NCBI RefSeq assembly: GCF_003260265.1
Contig: NZ_QITQ01000008.1
Span: 81,141-145,140 of the forward strand
Direction of reading: 5' to 3'
DNA length: 64,000 nucleotides
From: Roseovarius amoyensis
GTDB lineage: Bacteria; Pseudomonadota; Alphaproteobacteria; Rhodobacterales; Rhodobacteraceae
Shown here: positions 27,114 to 34,135 of the stretch, one piece after another
Numbering within the stretch: position 1 is the first letter of the stretch
How the letters are laid out: every line of letters begins with the position of its first letter
Program-made: the position numbers and the translations under genes
Notes under the pieces: model-generated
The model's input: the letters and a program-made list of their open reading frames with translations, nothing else
The model's database searches: none
Told to the model about the DNA's origin: nothing

Positions 27114-27141
27114 TCGACCTGGAATTGGTCTAAACGTTACA
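27114..27141 (-). promoter_or_regulatory. Candidate ECF-sigma promoter upstream of ytkA-cusBA
   Basis: On the minus strand TGTAACG (27141-27135), a 15-base spacer and GGTCGA (27119-27114) match the two stronger boxes at 29022 and 33831 in the -35 part (ten of ten with TGTAACGTTT at 29022) and four of six bases in the -10 part. The distance to the start codon (43 bases) resembles the other two. Confidence 0.4.
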
Positions 27142-27179
27142 TCGGCGCGCGGCTGTTGGTGCGGCAGGCACCAGAACCG

Positions 27180-27509
27180 CTATGCTTTGGGCGGTCTTTG
27201 CAATCCGCCGTCTGCCTGTTGCAGAATCGCCGTTGCCTCAGTCCGCACGTACCCGGCACGTCCGGACCGAGGCAGGTTCGCCAGGATCACTCGTTCGAGC
27301 TCGGCCACGATCGGGGCCACACGACATTGCGTCGTGGAAATGCAGGCAGCGTCGCATTCCGGCATGTCCGGGCAGTCTTTCGGGCAGCAATCGCTCTGCA
27401 TGGCCATAGCAGGCGCTGGGTCCACACTTGAAATGGACGCAAGATTGATTTGCGCCAGAACAGCGCCAACCAACAGAGCAACCAGAAAAAGGCGTGTTTT
27501 GAATAGCAT
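27180..27509 (-). CDS. Small exported Cys-rich protein
   Basis: A 109-residue protein. A signal peptide (MLFKTRLFLVALLVGAVLAQ) is followed by a Cys-rich stretch (CCPKDCPDMPECDAACIS) with seven cysteines and one more in TTQCRVAP. The C-terminus GGLQRPPKA carries the Pro-Pro-basic ending also seen in the 14006 and 1707 proteins. No named family is certain. It lies upstream of, and in the same direction as, the ytkA-cusBA operon, 109 bases apart. No good ribosome-binding site is seen; its start lies within a perfect palindrome. Confidence 0.55.
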   Translation of the reverse strand: MLFKTRLFLVALLVGAVLAQINLASISSVDPAPAMAMQSDCCPKDCPDMPECDAACISTTQCRVAPIVAELERVILANLPRSGRAGYVRTEATAILQQADGGLQRPPKA

Positions 27510-27521
27510 GCAACATGCTAT
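27503..27521. promoter_or_regulatory. Perfect 8-3-8 palindrome over a start codon
   Basis: ATAGCATG, CAA, CATGCTAT form a perfect inverted repeat that contains the start codon of the minus-strand Cys-rich gene. It may be an operator or a translation-blocking hairpin. No regulator can be assigned. Confidence 0.4.
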
Positions 27522-27602
27522 GCTGAAGTTCTCATAGATCAGCAATACACGTTTTGCTGAAATAGAAGTATCGTCCAGATTCACGCTCAATACGCGGATC
27601 GT

Positions 27603-27890
27603 CTAAAGCCTCAATCGCCGTAGTCTGAGCGCGTTCGCGATGACCGAGACCGACGAGAGGCTCATTGCGGCGGCGGCGAACATGGGCGACATCAACAGCC
27701 CGAATACTGGGTAGAGCACGCCCGCAGCTAAGGGCACACCGAGCGTGTTGTAGGCAAAGGCCCAGAACAGGTTCTGGCGTATGTTACGGATCGTCGCCAC
27801 GGCCCTTGCCGTGCGTTCGTTATCCCCCGTGGCCATTATTATCCGCAGGCCCGCCTCGTGCAGTTCGGAAAATTCCAATTTGGATTGCAT
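27603..27890 (-). pseudogene. Cu-ATPase remnant with internal deletion
   Basis: The 95-codon frame joins two parts of a P1B copper ATPase. The first matches the end of the phosphorylation domain ([20 protein letters not shown]) and the second the last membrane helices ([20 protein letters not shown]). The intervening roughly 80 residues, with the GDGVNDAP motif, are missing. The intact equivalent is in the ATPase at 35430-37814, where both parts are present with the full segment between. The upstream two thirds of the gene are also gone. It cannot be functional. Confidence 0.85.
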
Positions 27891-27936
27891 TACTGTATAA
27901 ATTTATGATGCAGATCAGGAGGATGTGATGAGATGA

Positions 27937-27985
27937 TCCTACCGCAAATTGAACCTGGATGAACGCCGAATCTTAGCGACAATGC
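27937..27985 (+). pseudogene. Possible IS30-type transposase N-terminal scrap
   Basis: The frame reads SYRKLNLDERRILATM, resembling the helix-turn-helix start of IS30-family transposases. It breaks off where similarity to an EamA transporter begins. The stretch is short, so this is only a probable identification. Confidence 0.35.
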
Positions 27986-28171
27986 TTCATCAGCTTTCTG
28001 GTGCCGATTTTCGGTCTCACAATCGGCGCGCTGTTCTTTGGAGAATAGCTTTCCGCCGCGCAGCTTTGCGGGATCCTATTGGTCATTGTGGGTATTGTGT
28101 TCGTCAATCTCAGCGGTGGAACACAAAACCATCAACGCGGAGCAGGAAAATTGATTTCATTAAATCAATAA
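27986..28171 (+). pseudogene. EamA (DMT) transporter C-terminal remnant with in-frame stop
   Basis: Translation gives FISFLVPIFGLTIGALFFGE, a TAG codon at 28046-28048, then LSAAQLCGILLVIVGIVFVN. This is the conserved last part of an EamA/drug-metabolite transporter, where the TAG probably replaces a Ser codon. The rest of the gene is missing. It forms part of a scar of three broken genes between the Cus and ECF regions. Confidence 0.7.
28151..28168. repeat. 18-bp perfect palindrome
   Basis: TTGATTT, CATT, AAATCAA is a perfect inverted repeat. The TTGAT and ATCAA parts recall FNR half-sites, but the 8-base gap is too long for FNR. It overlaps the end of the transporter remnant. Confidence 0.35.
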
Positions 28172-28275
28172 GTTGATTTGACCAGACAAATGCTGCCGAG
28201 TTCGTTGAATGACTTCCCAGCAGAACATAAGAGTGGGCCTTGGTCTTTGATCTGGCGGGCCGGACGATGACACAT

Positions 28276-28289
28276 TTGATCTATGTCAA
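28276..28289 (+). promoter_or_regulatory. FNR/FnrL-like box upstream of the ECF gene
   Basis: TTGAT CTAT GTCAA matches the FnrL pattern of Rhodobacter-type bacteria (TTGAY, 4 bases, RTCAA). It lies 86 bases before the chosen ECF start, so oxygen-responsive control of the sigma factor is possible. Confidence 0.5.
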
Positions 28290-28375
28290 CGTCCGCGAGC
28301 ATTGAACTTGCTAGAAGCGATGATCAGTTCTCTAATATGGCCAATCTCGGAAACTGGGGAAAGGAATTGAATGCC

Positions 28376-29002
28376 ATGGCATCGCAAGACACCGGAAAAC
28401 CGAAGGTGTCGGACTCCTCGCCGGAACGTGCGTTGCTGGACGGACGCGGCGCATTCCTTGGCTTCCTGATCAAACGGCTTGGCAGTCGGGCGGATGCAGA
28501 GGATGTCCTGCAGGATTTCTGCATCCGCGTGCTGGGGCGCAATGATCAACTCAGAGACGTTGAGCGGATGGATGCCTGGCTCTATGCGATCTTGCGCTCC
28601 ACGTTGAATGACCATTTCCGTAAAGGCACGCGTCGCAACCGCTTGGCTGCGGCGGTGGCGCGTGAGCCGGAAGACTGGATCTCTGATGCGCCGACCCAGA
28701 TGGCGCGGCTCTGCACCTGCCACGGCGGTCTTATTTCCGAACTGCGCCCGGCGGACGCCGAACTGCTCCGGCGTATCGACTTCGGCGAAGAGGACCGTGA
28801 GCATGTGGCGCGCGACCTTGGACTAACCCGCAACGCCCTTGGCGTTCGCCTGCACCGGGCGCGCACGGCTTTGCGCGAGGCGTTGACAAGTCACTGCGGC
28901 GACTGCTGCCGTGACGATCGTGACGATTGCTATTGTCAGCCTGAAGGTTGCAAGAACGCCGAGCACGAAACAGATTGCAAAGCAGAGCAGCAGAATTCCT
29001 GA
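28376..29002 (+). CDS. CorE-like ECF sigma factor with Cys-rich tail
   Basis: A 208-residue extracytoplasmic-function sigma factor. Sigma-2 is at about residues 24-90 (LGSRADAEDVLQDFCIRVLG) and sigma-4 at about 120-172 (EEDREHVARDLGLTRNALG). The linker holds a CxC motif (Cys 113 and 115) and the tail has cysteines at 174, 177, 178, 185, 187, 192 and 201. This is the layout of metal-sensing CorE-type sigmas, in which the tail replaces an anti-sigma. No anti-sigma gene is adjacent. The ATG at 28376 has AAGGA 10 bases upstream; longer forms starting at 28337 or 28283 are possible. Confidence 0.85.
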   Translation: MASQDTGKPKVSDSSPERALLDGRGAFLGFLIKRLGSRADAEDVLQDFCIRVLGRNDQLRDVERMDAWLYAILRSTLNDHFRKGTRRNRLAAAVAREPEDWISDAPTQMARLCTCHGGLISELRPADAELLRRIDFGEEDREHVARDLGLTRNALGVRLHRARTALREALTSHCGDCCRDDRDDCYCQPEGCKNAEHETDCKAEQQNS

Positions 29003-29021
29003 TCGAAACGCGGTCGGTTCT

Positions 29022-29049
29022 GTAACGTTTTTCGCCAATCGACGTCTTC
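29022..29049 (+). promoter_or_regulatory. ECF-type promoter
   Basis: TGTAACG (29022-29028), a 15-base spacer, then CGTCTT (29044-29049). The same elements at identical spacing occur at 33831-33858. It lies 20 bases after the ECF gene and 45 bases before the next start codon. Confidence 0.6.
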
Positions 29050-29094
29050 TTTTGTGACTACGCCTTGGGGCAGCACAGCAGGAGGAATCGGATC

Positions 29095-29424
29095 ATGCCA
29101 CGGGAGACGACGAGTTTTCGTTCGGGAGCAACGGAACCGTCGCGGAATGCCGCCGTTCCGGGGTTCATGTCGCGGATGATATGCATTTGTGCAGAGGCCT
29201 CCGCGCATCCAGACGCCCCGATGGCATTGGCGTTGTTCCAGCGCGTGGAAATCTTGAAGCAACCCCCGGAATTAGCGGCGCGCGCACTGGGCCTCAAGCC
29301 CGGTGATGCGGCCTACCTGCTGACCGGTCTGCGCGAGGAGGTCGCAAAGATCCTCGCACTTACGCTTCTTGCAGGGCGGCCATCCAGAGAAATCTATGAA
29401 CAGAAGGAAGCCAACGATGAATAA
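29095..29424 (+). CDS. Protein of unknown function, first gene of the ECF-box operon
   Basis: A 109-residue, probably cytoplasmic protein. It has a polar N-terminus, a small Cys pair (MICICAEASAH) near residue 30 and several amphipathic helices (ALFQRVEILKQPPELAARAL, EEVAKILALTLLAG). No family is recognised. The ATG has GGAGG about 9 bases upstream, and the 3' end overlaps the DUF3141 gene by 8 bases. Its place directly after an ECF-type promoter suggests it belongs to the response controlled by the upstream sigma factor. Confidence 0.6.
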   Translation: MPRETTSFRSGATEPSRNAAVPGFMSRMICICAEASAHPDAPMALALFQRVEILKQPPELAARALGLKPGDAAYLLTGLREEVAKILALTLLAGRPSREIYEQKEANDE

Positions 29425-31180
29425 GAGCTTGCGCCTTGCAACTGTGACAACGGAGCCAACTACGGAACCCGAGTCTAAACAGCCCTCGGCTGACGCCCAT
29501 ATTCCCTATGCCCAGGACGCGTTCGAACGCTGGCTGCTGTTCCTCGATACCTTGCGGGAACGCGCCGACAACATGATCGCACATGAACGTCAGGGCATGC
29601 CGCCGCTTCTGGATTTCGACTATGAGCTTCTGCTGGATGCCCGCACCTTCGACCGGCCCGCCAATTATGCACTGCTCCGGATTACGCGGGCAGGCGAAGA
29701 TTGCTGGGACGATTGCGTGGACGAGGCAAAGCCGCCGGTCATCGTCATTGATCCGCGCGCGGGACATGGGCCGGGTATCGGCGGCTTCAAGCATGACAGC
29801 GAAGTCGGCATGGCGATGCACGAGGGCCATCCGGTCTATTTCGTGATCTTCTTTCCAGAACCCATGCCCGGCCAGACGCTGGCTGACGTACACTATGCAC
29901 TGCGTGACTTCGTCACCGAAGTCGCCCGCCGTCACCCGAACGCGGCACCCGTGCTCTACGGCAATTGTCAGGCCGGTTGGGCCGCCGCCTTGCTGGCCGC
30001 CGATTGCGACGGTCTGACCGGGCCCATCGTGCTGAACGGCTCTCCGCTCAGTTATTGGTCGGGCGACGCGGCCACCAGCCCGATGCGGATGCTCGGCGCG
30101 CTCTCGGGCGGATCCTGGGCGGCGCACATGATCGCCGATCTGGGCGACGGGCGGTTCGACGGCGCGTGGCTGGCGCAGAACTTCGAGACCCTGCAACCCG
30201 AAAAGGCGATCTGGGAGAAATACGCCAACCTCTTTTCCCATGCCGATACCGAACGTGAACGGTTCCTCGACTTCGAACGCTGGTGGAATGGCTACTATAC
30301 GCTGAGCCGCGAGGAAATTCTCGGCATCACACAGAACCTTTTTATCGGCAACCGGCTGGAGCAGGGCGAGATGCAACTGGATGCACATTGCACCATCGAC
30401 CTGAAACGGCTCCGCAACCCGATCATGGTCTTTGCCTCGGAGGGCGACAACATCACGCCACCGCAGCAGGCATTGGGCTGGATTGCCAAGCTATATCCTG
30501 ACACCGATGCGCTCAAGGCTGCCGGACAACGCATCGTCTACATGACGCACGAGACTGTCGGGCATCTGGGCATCTTTGTCTCCGGGTCCGTCGCGCGGCT
30601 TCAGCATCGGGCGATCCTGGAAAGCTTGGAGGCGGTCGAAGCACTGGCGCCCGGGCTTTACGAAATGCTCATCGACAAGTCTTCCGGCAGTGCAAAGCGC
30701 AAGACCGGCGACTACGACGTGCGTTTCGAGCCGCGCGACGTCGATGATCTTGGCGTTGCGTCCGACGATGTGGCGCTGGCCCAGGTCGCGCAGATATCAC
30801 GGATCAACGAGGCGGCCTATTCGACTTTCGTCAGCCCCTGGGTCAAGGCCGCGACCTCCCCGGCCAGTGCCGAGATGCTGCGCGCCCTGCATCCGATGCG
30901 ATGGACCAGAACGATGTTTTCCGACCGTGTGAACCCTTGGATGGCGCTGGTGAAATCCACAGCCGACTCCGTGCGTGAGACGCGGGATCCTCTGCCGAAA
31001 GACCATCCCGCCATCCTAGCCGAACGCGCGTTGTTCGCGCGTACCGGCGAAAATCTCGGTGCCTTGCGCAAAGCGCGCGATGCATGGCTCACACATGTCT
31101 TTGGCGCGATGTACGGCAGTTTCCCCATCGCCACCACCACACAAGCGGGCCAACCGACCGCCATACCAAACAAGGAGTGA
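29417..31180 (+). CDS. DUF3141 protein, PHA-synthase-like alpha/beta hydrolase
   Basis: A 587-residue protein of the DUF3141 family, distantly related to polyhydroxyalkanoate synthases. An alpha/beta-hydrolase core is visible: the elbow YGNCQAGW with Cys 184 as candidate nucleophile (PhaC enzymes use G-x-C-x-G), an Asp in SEGDNITPP and a His in ETVGHLGIF. IDPRAGHGPGIGGFKHDSEV near residue 111 is strongly conserved in appearance. Actual polymer synthesis has not been shown for this family as far as I know. AGAAGGAAG precedes the ATG. A small His-rich protein gene follows 6 bases later. Confidence 0.82.
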   Translation: MNKSLRLATVTTEPTTEPESKQPSADAHIPYAQDAFERWLLFLDTLRERADNMIAHERQGMPPLLDFDYELLLDARTFDRPANYALLRITRAGEDCWDDCVDEAKPPVIVIDPRAGHGPGIGGFKHDSEVGMAMHEGHPVYFVIFFPEPMPGQTLADVHYALRDFVTEVARRHPNAAPVLYGNCQAGWAAALLAADCDGLTGPIVLNGSPLSYWSGDAATSPMRMLGALSGGSWAAHMIADLGDGRFDGAWLAQNFETLQPEKAIWEKYANLFSHADTERERFLDFERWWNGYYTLSREEILGITQNLFIGNRLEQGEMQLDAHCTIDLKRLRNPIMVFASEGDNITPPQQALGWIAKLYPDTDALKAAGQRIVYMTHETVGHLGIFVSGSVARLQHRAILESLEAVEALAPGLYEMLIDKSSGSAKRKTGDYDVRFEPRDVDDLGVASDDVALAQVAQISRINEAAYSTFVSPWVKAATSPASAEMLRALHPMRWTRTMFSDRVNPWMALVKSTADSVRETRDPLPKDHPAILAERALFARTGENLGALRKARDAWLTHVFGAMYGSFPIATTTQAGQPTAIPNKE

Positions 31181-31186
31181 AGGATC

Positions 31187-31366
31187 ATGGAATGGATTAT
31201 CGAAAACTGGGTTCTGGTCCTCGTGATCGGCGGGATGGCTGCGATGCATCTCTTCGGGCATGGACACGGCGGGCATAAGCACGGCAAGACCGCGAAGCGT
31301 CAAACTGCACAGAAGAAGGTGCCGGACGCCTCCGCCGATACCCGGGTTCAATCGGAAGATGCCTGA
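31187..31366 (+). CDS. Small membrane protein with His-rich loop (DUF2933-like)
   Basis: A 59-residue protein with one membrane helix (WVLVLVIGGMAAMHLF) followed by GHGHGGHKHG and a basic/polar tail. This helix plus His-Gly tract resembles DUF2933 proteins found near Cu-ATPases; compare the protein at 37830-38093. AAGGAGTGAAGG lies just upstream, and the 3' end overlaps fabI by 8 bases. A metal-buffering role is likely but unproven. Confidence 0.65.
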   Translation: MEWIIENWVLVLVIGGMAAMHLFGHGHGGHKHGKTAKRQTAQKKVPDASADTRVQSEDA

Positions 31367-32204
31367 CTTCCCCGAATACTGCGATCCCGTGGAACTTTTG
31401 GACCTGTCCGGTCGCAAGGGCTTGGTCATCGGCATCGCGAATGAACGCAGTCTGGCGTGGCCCGCCGCTCTGCACTTCCGGCAAGCGGGTGCCGAGTTGG
31501 CCATCACTTTTGTCAATGAGCGCACCAAGACCCACGTGACACCGTTGGCCGCGCGGCTTGAAGCGCCCATCGTCCTGCCTTGCGATGTGGAGGCGCCACA
31601 GGAACTCGATGCCGTTTTTGATGCTATCGCAGAACGCTGGGGAAAGCTCGATTTCCTTCTTCACGCCGTGGGCAGCGTGCCGCCCGCCGACCTTCACGGT
31701 CGGCTGACCGACTGCTCTGCCGAGGGGTTCTCGGAAGCGATGGCCGTTTCGGTGCATTCGCTGATCCATATGGCGCATCTTGCCGAACCGCTGATGTCCG
31801 GCGGCGGCAGCCTGATCACGTTGAGTTATCTCGGCGGTGAACGTGTGGTGGAAAACTACAATGTGATGGGGCCGGCCAAGGCGGCGCTCGAAGCGACTGT
31901 GCGCTATCTCGCGCATGAACTCGGGCCGTCAAACATCCGTGTCAACGCTATTTCGGCGGGTCCGGTGCTGACCCGCGCGGCATCGGGGCTGACCGGCTTT
32001 TCGGGTCTTCTGGAGGCGACCAAGCGCGCAGCACCCTTGCGGCGCAACATAGAGGCCGACGAGGTGGGCCGAACGGCCCTGCTCTTCGCCAGCGATTACA
32101 CCAGCGGCATCACCGGAGAAGTGTCGCATGTAGACGCGGGTGTTCACATCGAAAGCCCGGTCTTTTCAACCCAGATGAGCGTTAAGTCGGAGGATTCACG
32201 ATGA
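31359..32204 (+). CDS. fabI: FabI-type enoyl-ACP reductase
   Basis: A 281-residue short-chain dehydrogenase/reductase of the FabI type, which reduces the enoyl-ACP double bond in fatty-acid synthesis with NAD(P)H. The cofactor loop [10 protein letters not shown] and the active-site pair Tyr-x6-Lys (YNVMGPAK) are the FabI hallmarks. It starts within the preceding gene and its stop overlaps the Rieske gene by 4 bases. As an accessory copy in this operon it may serve a special lipid or PHA precursor route rather than housekeeping synthesis. Confidence 0.88.
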   Translation: MPDFPEYCDPVELLDLSGRKGLVIGIANERSLAWPAALHFRQAGAELAITFVNERTKTHVTPLAARLEAPIVLPCDVEAPQELDAVFDAIAERWGKLDFLLHAVGSVPPADLHGRLTDCSAEGFSEAMAVSVHSLIHMAHLAEPLMSGGGSLITLSYLGGERVVENYNVMGPAKAALEATVRYLAHELGPSNIRVNAISAGPVLTRAASGLTGFSGLLEATKRAAPLRRNIEADEVGRTALLFASDYTSGITGEVSHVDAGVHIESPVFSTQMSVKSEDSR

Positions 32205-32800
32205 ACAGGACCGCAGACGACCCAGTTCCGCCGCCCGCAACTGAGCGGCGCGATTTTTTGTATTATGCAACAGCCTCGACCGGTGCGGTTGCCGTCGGGG
32301 CTGCGGTCTGGCCGCTGATTGACTCGATGAACCCCTCAGCCGACGTGACCGCCTCCGGTACGGTCAGGGTCGATCTGTCCGGCGTCGAACCGGGCCAACG
32401 CATTACGGTCAAGTGGCGGGGGCGCCCGGTCTTCGTCTGGCGCCGGTCTGCTGCGGCAATCGAGGCGGCGCGCGCTGTCGAACTCGACGATCTTGCCGAT
32501 CCGGTCGACAGCGGGCGCGAGAACCCCAACGAGAGCGGCGAAGTGCCCGCACGAGACGAAAACCGCACGGCAGATGCGGATGGTGAATGGCTGATCGTCA
32601 TCGGTGTGTGCACCCATCTGGGGTGTATTCCGCTGGGTCAGGACGGATCCGCAGTCGGAGAATTCGGCGGCTGGTTCTGCCCCTGTCACGGATCGCACTA
32701 CGACACGTCGGGGCGGATCCGGAAAGGACCAGCACCACGGAACCTCGACATCCCGCCTTATGATTTGGGCGGTGACCTGCAACTGGTGATCGGCACCTGA
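32201..32800 (+). CDS. Orphan Rieske iron-sulfur protein (PetA-like)
   Basis: A 199-residue protein like the Rieske subunit of the cytochrome bc1 complex. The N-terminal Tat-type anchor reads [18 protein letters not shown]. The 2Fe-2S ligands are in CTHLGC and CPCHGSHYD. The C-terminus [14 protein letters not shown] matches the family. No cytochrome b or c1 gene is adjacent, so it is an extra copy that could replace the normal subunit under stress. It is coupled to fabI by an ATGA overlap. Confidence 0.9.
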   Translation: MNRTADDPVPPPATERRDFLYYATASTGAVAVGAAVWPLIDSMNPSADVTASGTVRVDLSGVEPGQRITVKWRGRPVFVWRRSAAAIEAARAVELDDLADPVDSGRENPNESGEVPARDENRTADADGEWLIVIGVCTHLGCIPLGQDGSAVGEFGGWFCPCHGSHYDTSGRIRKGPAPRNLDIPPYDLGGDLQLVIGT

Positions 32801-32839
32801 TCGGTGCATCGGCCCATAATCTGCGAAGGAGACAAAGAC

Positions 32840-33535
32840 ATGCAAGCCAAGGATATCATGACGACGTCCGTGATCTCCGTCCCGCAGGACAGAAAAATCG
32901 AGGACGCCGTGCGCCTGATGCTCGACCATCACGTCAGCGCGCTCCCCGTCGTTGATGCAGAGGGCGCTCTAAAGGGACTGGTCAGCGAAGGAGACCTGAT
33001 GCGGCGCGTCCGCGACACCGACGGCCCGCGCCGATCCTGGTGGCTCGAACTGCTGGGCGGCTCTGGCAATTCTGCCCAGGAATTTATCAAGCTCAACAGC
33101 CACCATATCGCGGACGTGATGACCCGCGATGTCGTTTCGGTCGAGGAAGACACACCGATTGCCGAGATCGCGCGCCTTCTGGAAAAGCACCGGATCAAAC
33201 GGGTGCCGGTGCTGCGGGAGGAGCGCGTCGTTGGAATTGTCAGTCGGGCAAATCTGCTCCATGCCTTGTCGGCAATTCCTGACGGGGCACTGGGGGAACC
33301 ATCGGAAGATGATCGGGTGCTGCGCTCGAAGATAGATGAAGTCCTGAAAGAGGTTCCCGGTGCGACAGTCAATTTGATCAACTACACCGTGGACAAGGGC
33401 AATGTCGCAATCTGGGGCGTTGCAGACAGCGATTTCGAAGAGAACGCCATTCGGGTCGCCGTGGAAAACGTGTCCGGTGTCCATAGTGTTGACATCCACA
33501 TGGGCCGACTGGCGGCATGGGCCTACGGCATTTGA
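32840..33535 (+). CDS. CBS-pair and BON-domain protein
   Basis: A 231-residue cytoplasmic protein. Two CBS domains (about residues 1-60 starting AKDIMTTSV, and about 90-145 starting IADVMTRDVVSVEEDTP) usually bind adenine nucleotides. A C-terminal BON domain follows (about residues 165-225; GNVAIWGVADSDFEENAIRV). Proteins of this plan are found in stress and low-oxygen regulons. GAAGGAGA precedes the ATG. It is the last gene of the operon that begins at 29095. Confidence 0.88.
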   Translation: MQAKDIMTTSVISVPQDRKIEDAVRLMLDHHVSALPVVDAEGALKGLVSEGDLMRRVRDTDGPRRSWWLELLGGSGNSAQEFIKLNSHHIADVMTRDVVSVEEDTPIAEIARLLEKHRIKRVPVLREERVVGIVSRANLLHALSAIPDGALGEPSEDDRVLRSKIDEVLKEVPGATVNLINYTVDKGNVAIWGVADSDFEENAIRVAVENVSGVHSVDIHMGRLAAWAYGI

Positions 33536-33830
33536 GAGCGCATGCCCAAACAGATACCGGCGATTGGAAGTCGGCACAGCATTTGCGTGGGGATGATCGA
33601 CCATCGCGGGAGCGGAGACAGAGCTCCAAAAAATACCGACGGACACGATTTGTCGGGTCCCATTCGAACTGACCAACGAGTGAGAGGACAAGCAGGGCCT
33701 CTTTCAAGGGGGTATATGGATCCGTGTGTCGCTATTCCGGAAAACGATTGCCAAGGCGTTAATATTAGGGCGTTTTTCAGCGGCGCAGCTACCGGACCTC
33801 CTCCCCGAAATCATGATACTTTTCTTTTTC
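33536..33830. other. Intergenic stretch without recognised gene
   Basis: No reading frame here has both a ribosome-binding site and recognisable content. The 97-codon frame across 33542-33835 lacks any motif. The last bases lead into the ECF-type promoter at 33831. Confidence 0.5.
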
Positions 33831-33858
33831 TGTAACGTTCTTTGACGGTGAGCGTCTA
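33831..33858 (+). promoter_or_regulatory. ECF-type promoter
   Basis: TGTAACG (33831-33837), 15 bases, CGTCTA (33853-33858), the same arrangement as at 29022-29049. Transcription would start near 33865, 26 bases before the metallothionein-like gene. Confidence 0.65.
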
Positions 33859-33890
33859 CTGAATGAACGCAACATATCGAGGAGCTTCAA

Positions 33891-34055
33891 GTGGACAATC
33901 GTTCCAATACCCCGGCCCAAGACACTGGATCGTCGAAAGGATGCTGCGGAGGTGTGACTCAGACCGAGACTGTCGCCGAGAAAGAACGGCGACCAGCGGA
34001 AGACAGCAAGCCGGAAAAGTCGGGCAAAGGGGGCTGCTGTTGCAGCAACAACTGA
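33891..34055 (+). CDS. Metallothionein-like small Cys-rich protein
   Basis: A 54-residue cytoplasmic protein starting with GTG, with GAGGAG 6 bases upstream. A CC pair (KGCCGG, residues 18-19) and a CCC triplet (KGGCCCSNN, residues 49-51) flank a highly charged Lys/Glu/Arg middle. There is no signal peptide, so metal would be bound in the cytoplasm. It does not match classical bacterial metallothioneins that I know. Direct placement behind an ECF-type promoter makes it a likely effector of the sigma factor at 28376-29002. Confidence 0.7.
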   Translation: MDNRSNTPAQDTGSSKGCCGGVTQTETVAEKERRPAEDSKPEKSGKGGCCCSNN

Positions 34056-34135
34056 CGCATTGGCGTCTCTGATTCAGTCGGTGGCAACGCCGTTTCTGCT
34101 GAACATGATCAACTGAAGCAAAAAGGAAATACATA

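Noticed and set aside
28151..28168. FNR site in the TTGATTT/AAATCAA palindrome
   Set aside because: The half-sites are 8 bases apart, not 4, so FNR would not be expected to bind.
33542..33835. 97-codon frame after the CBS-BON gene
   Set aside because: No ribosome site or motif, and it runs into the ECF promoter; treated as non-coding.
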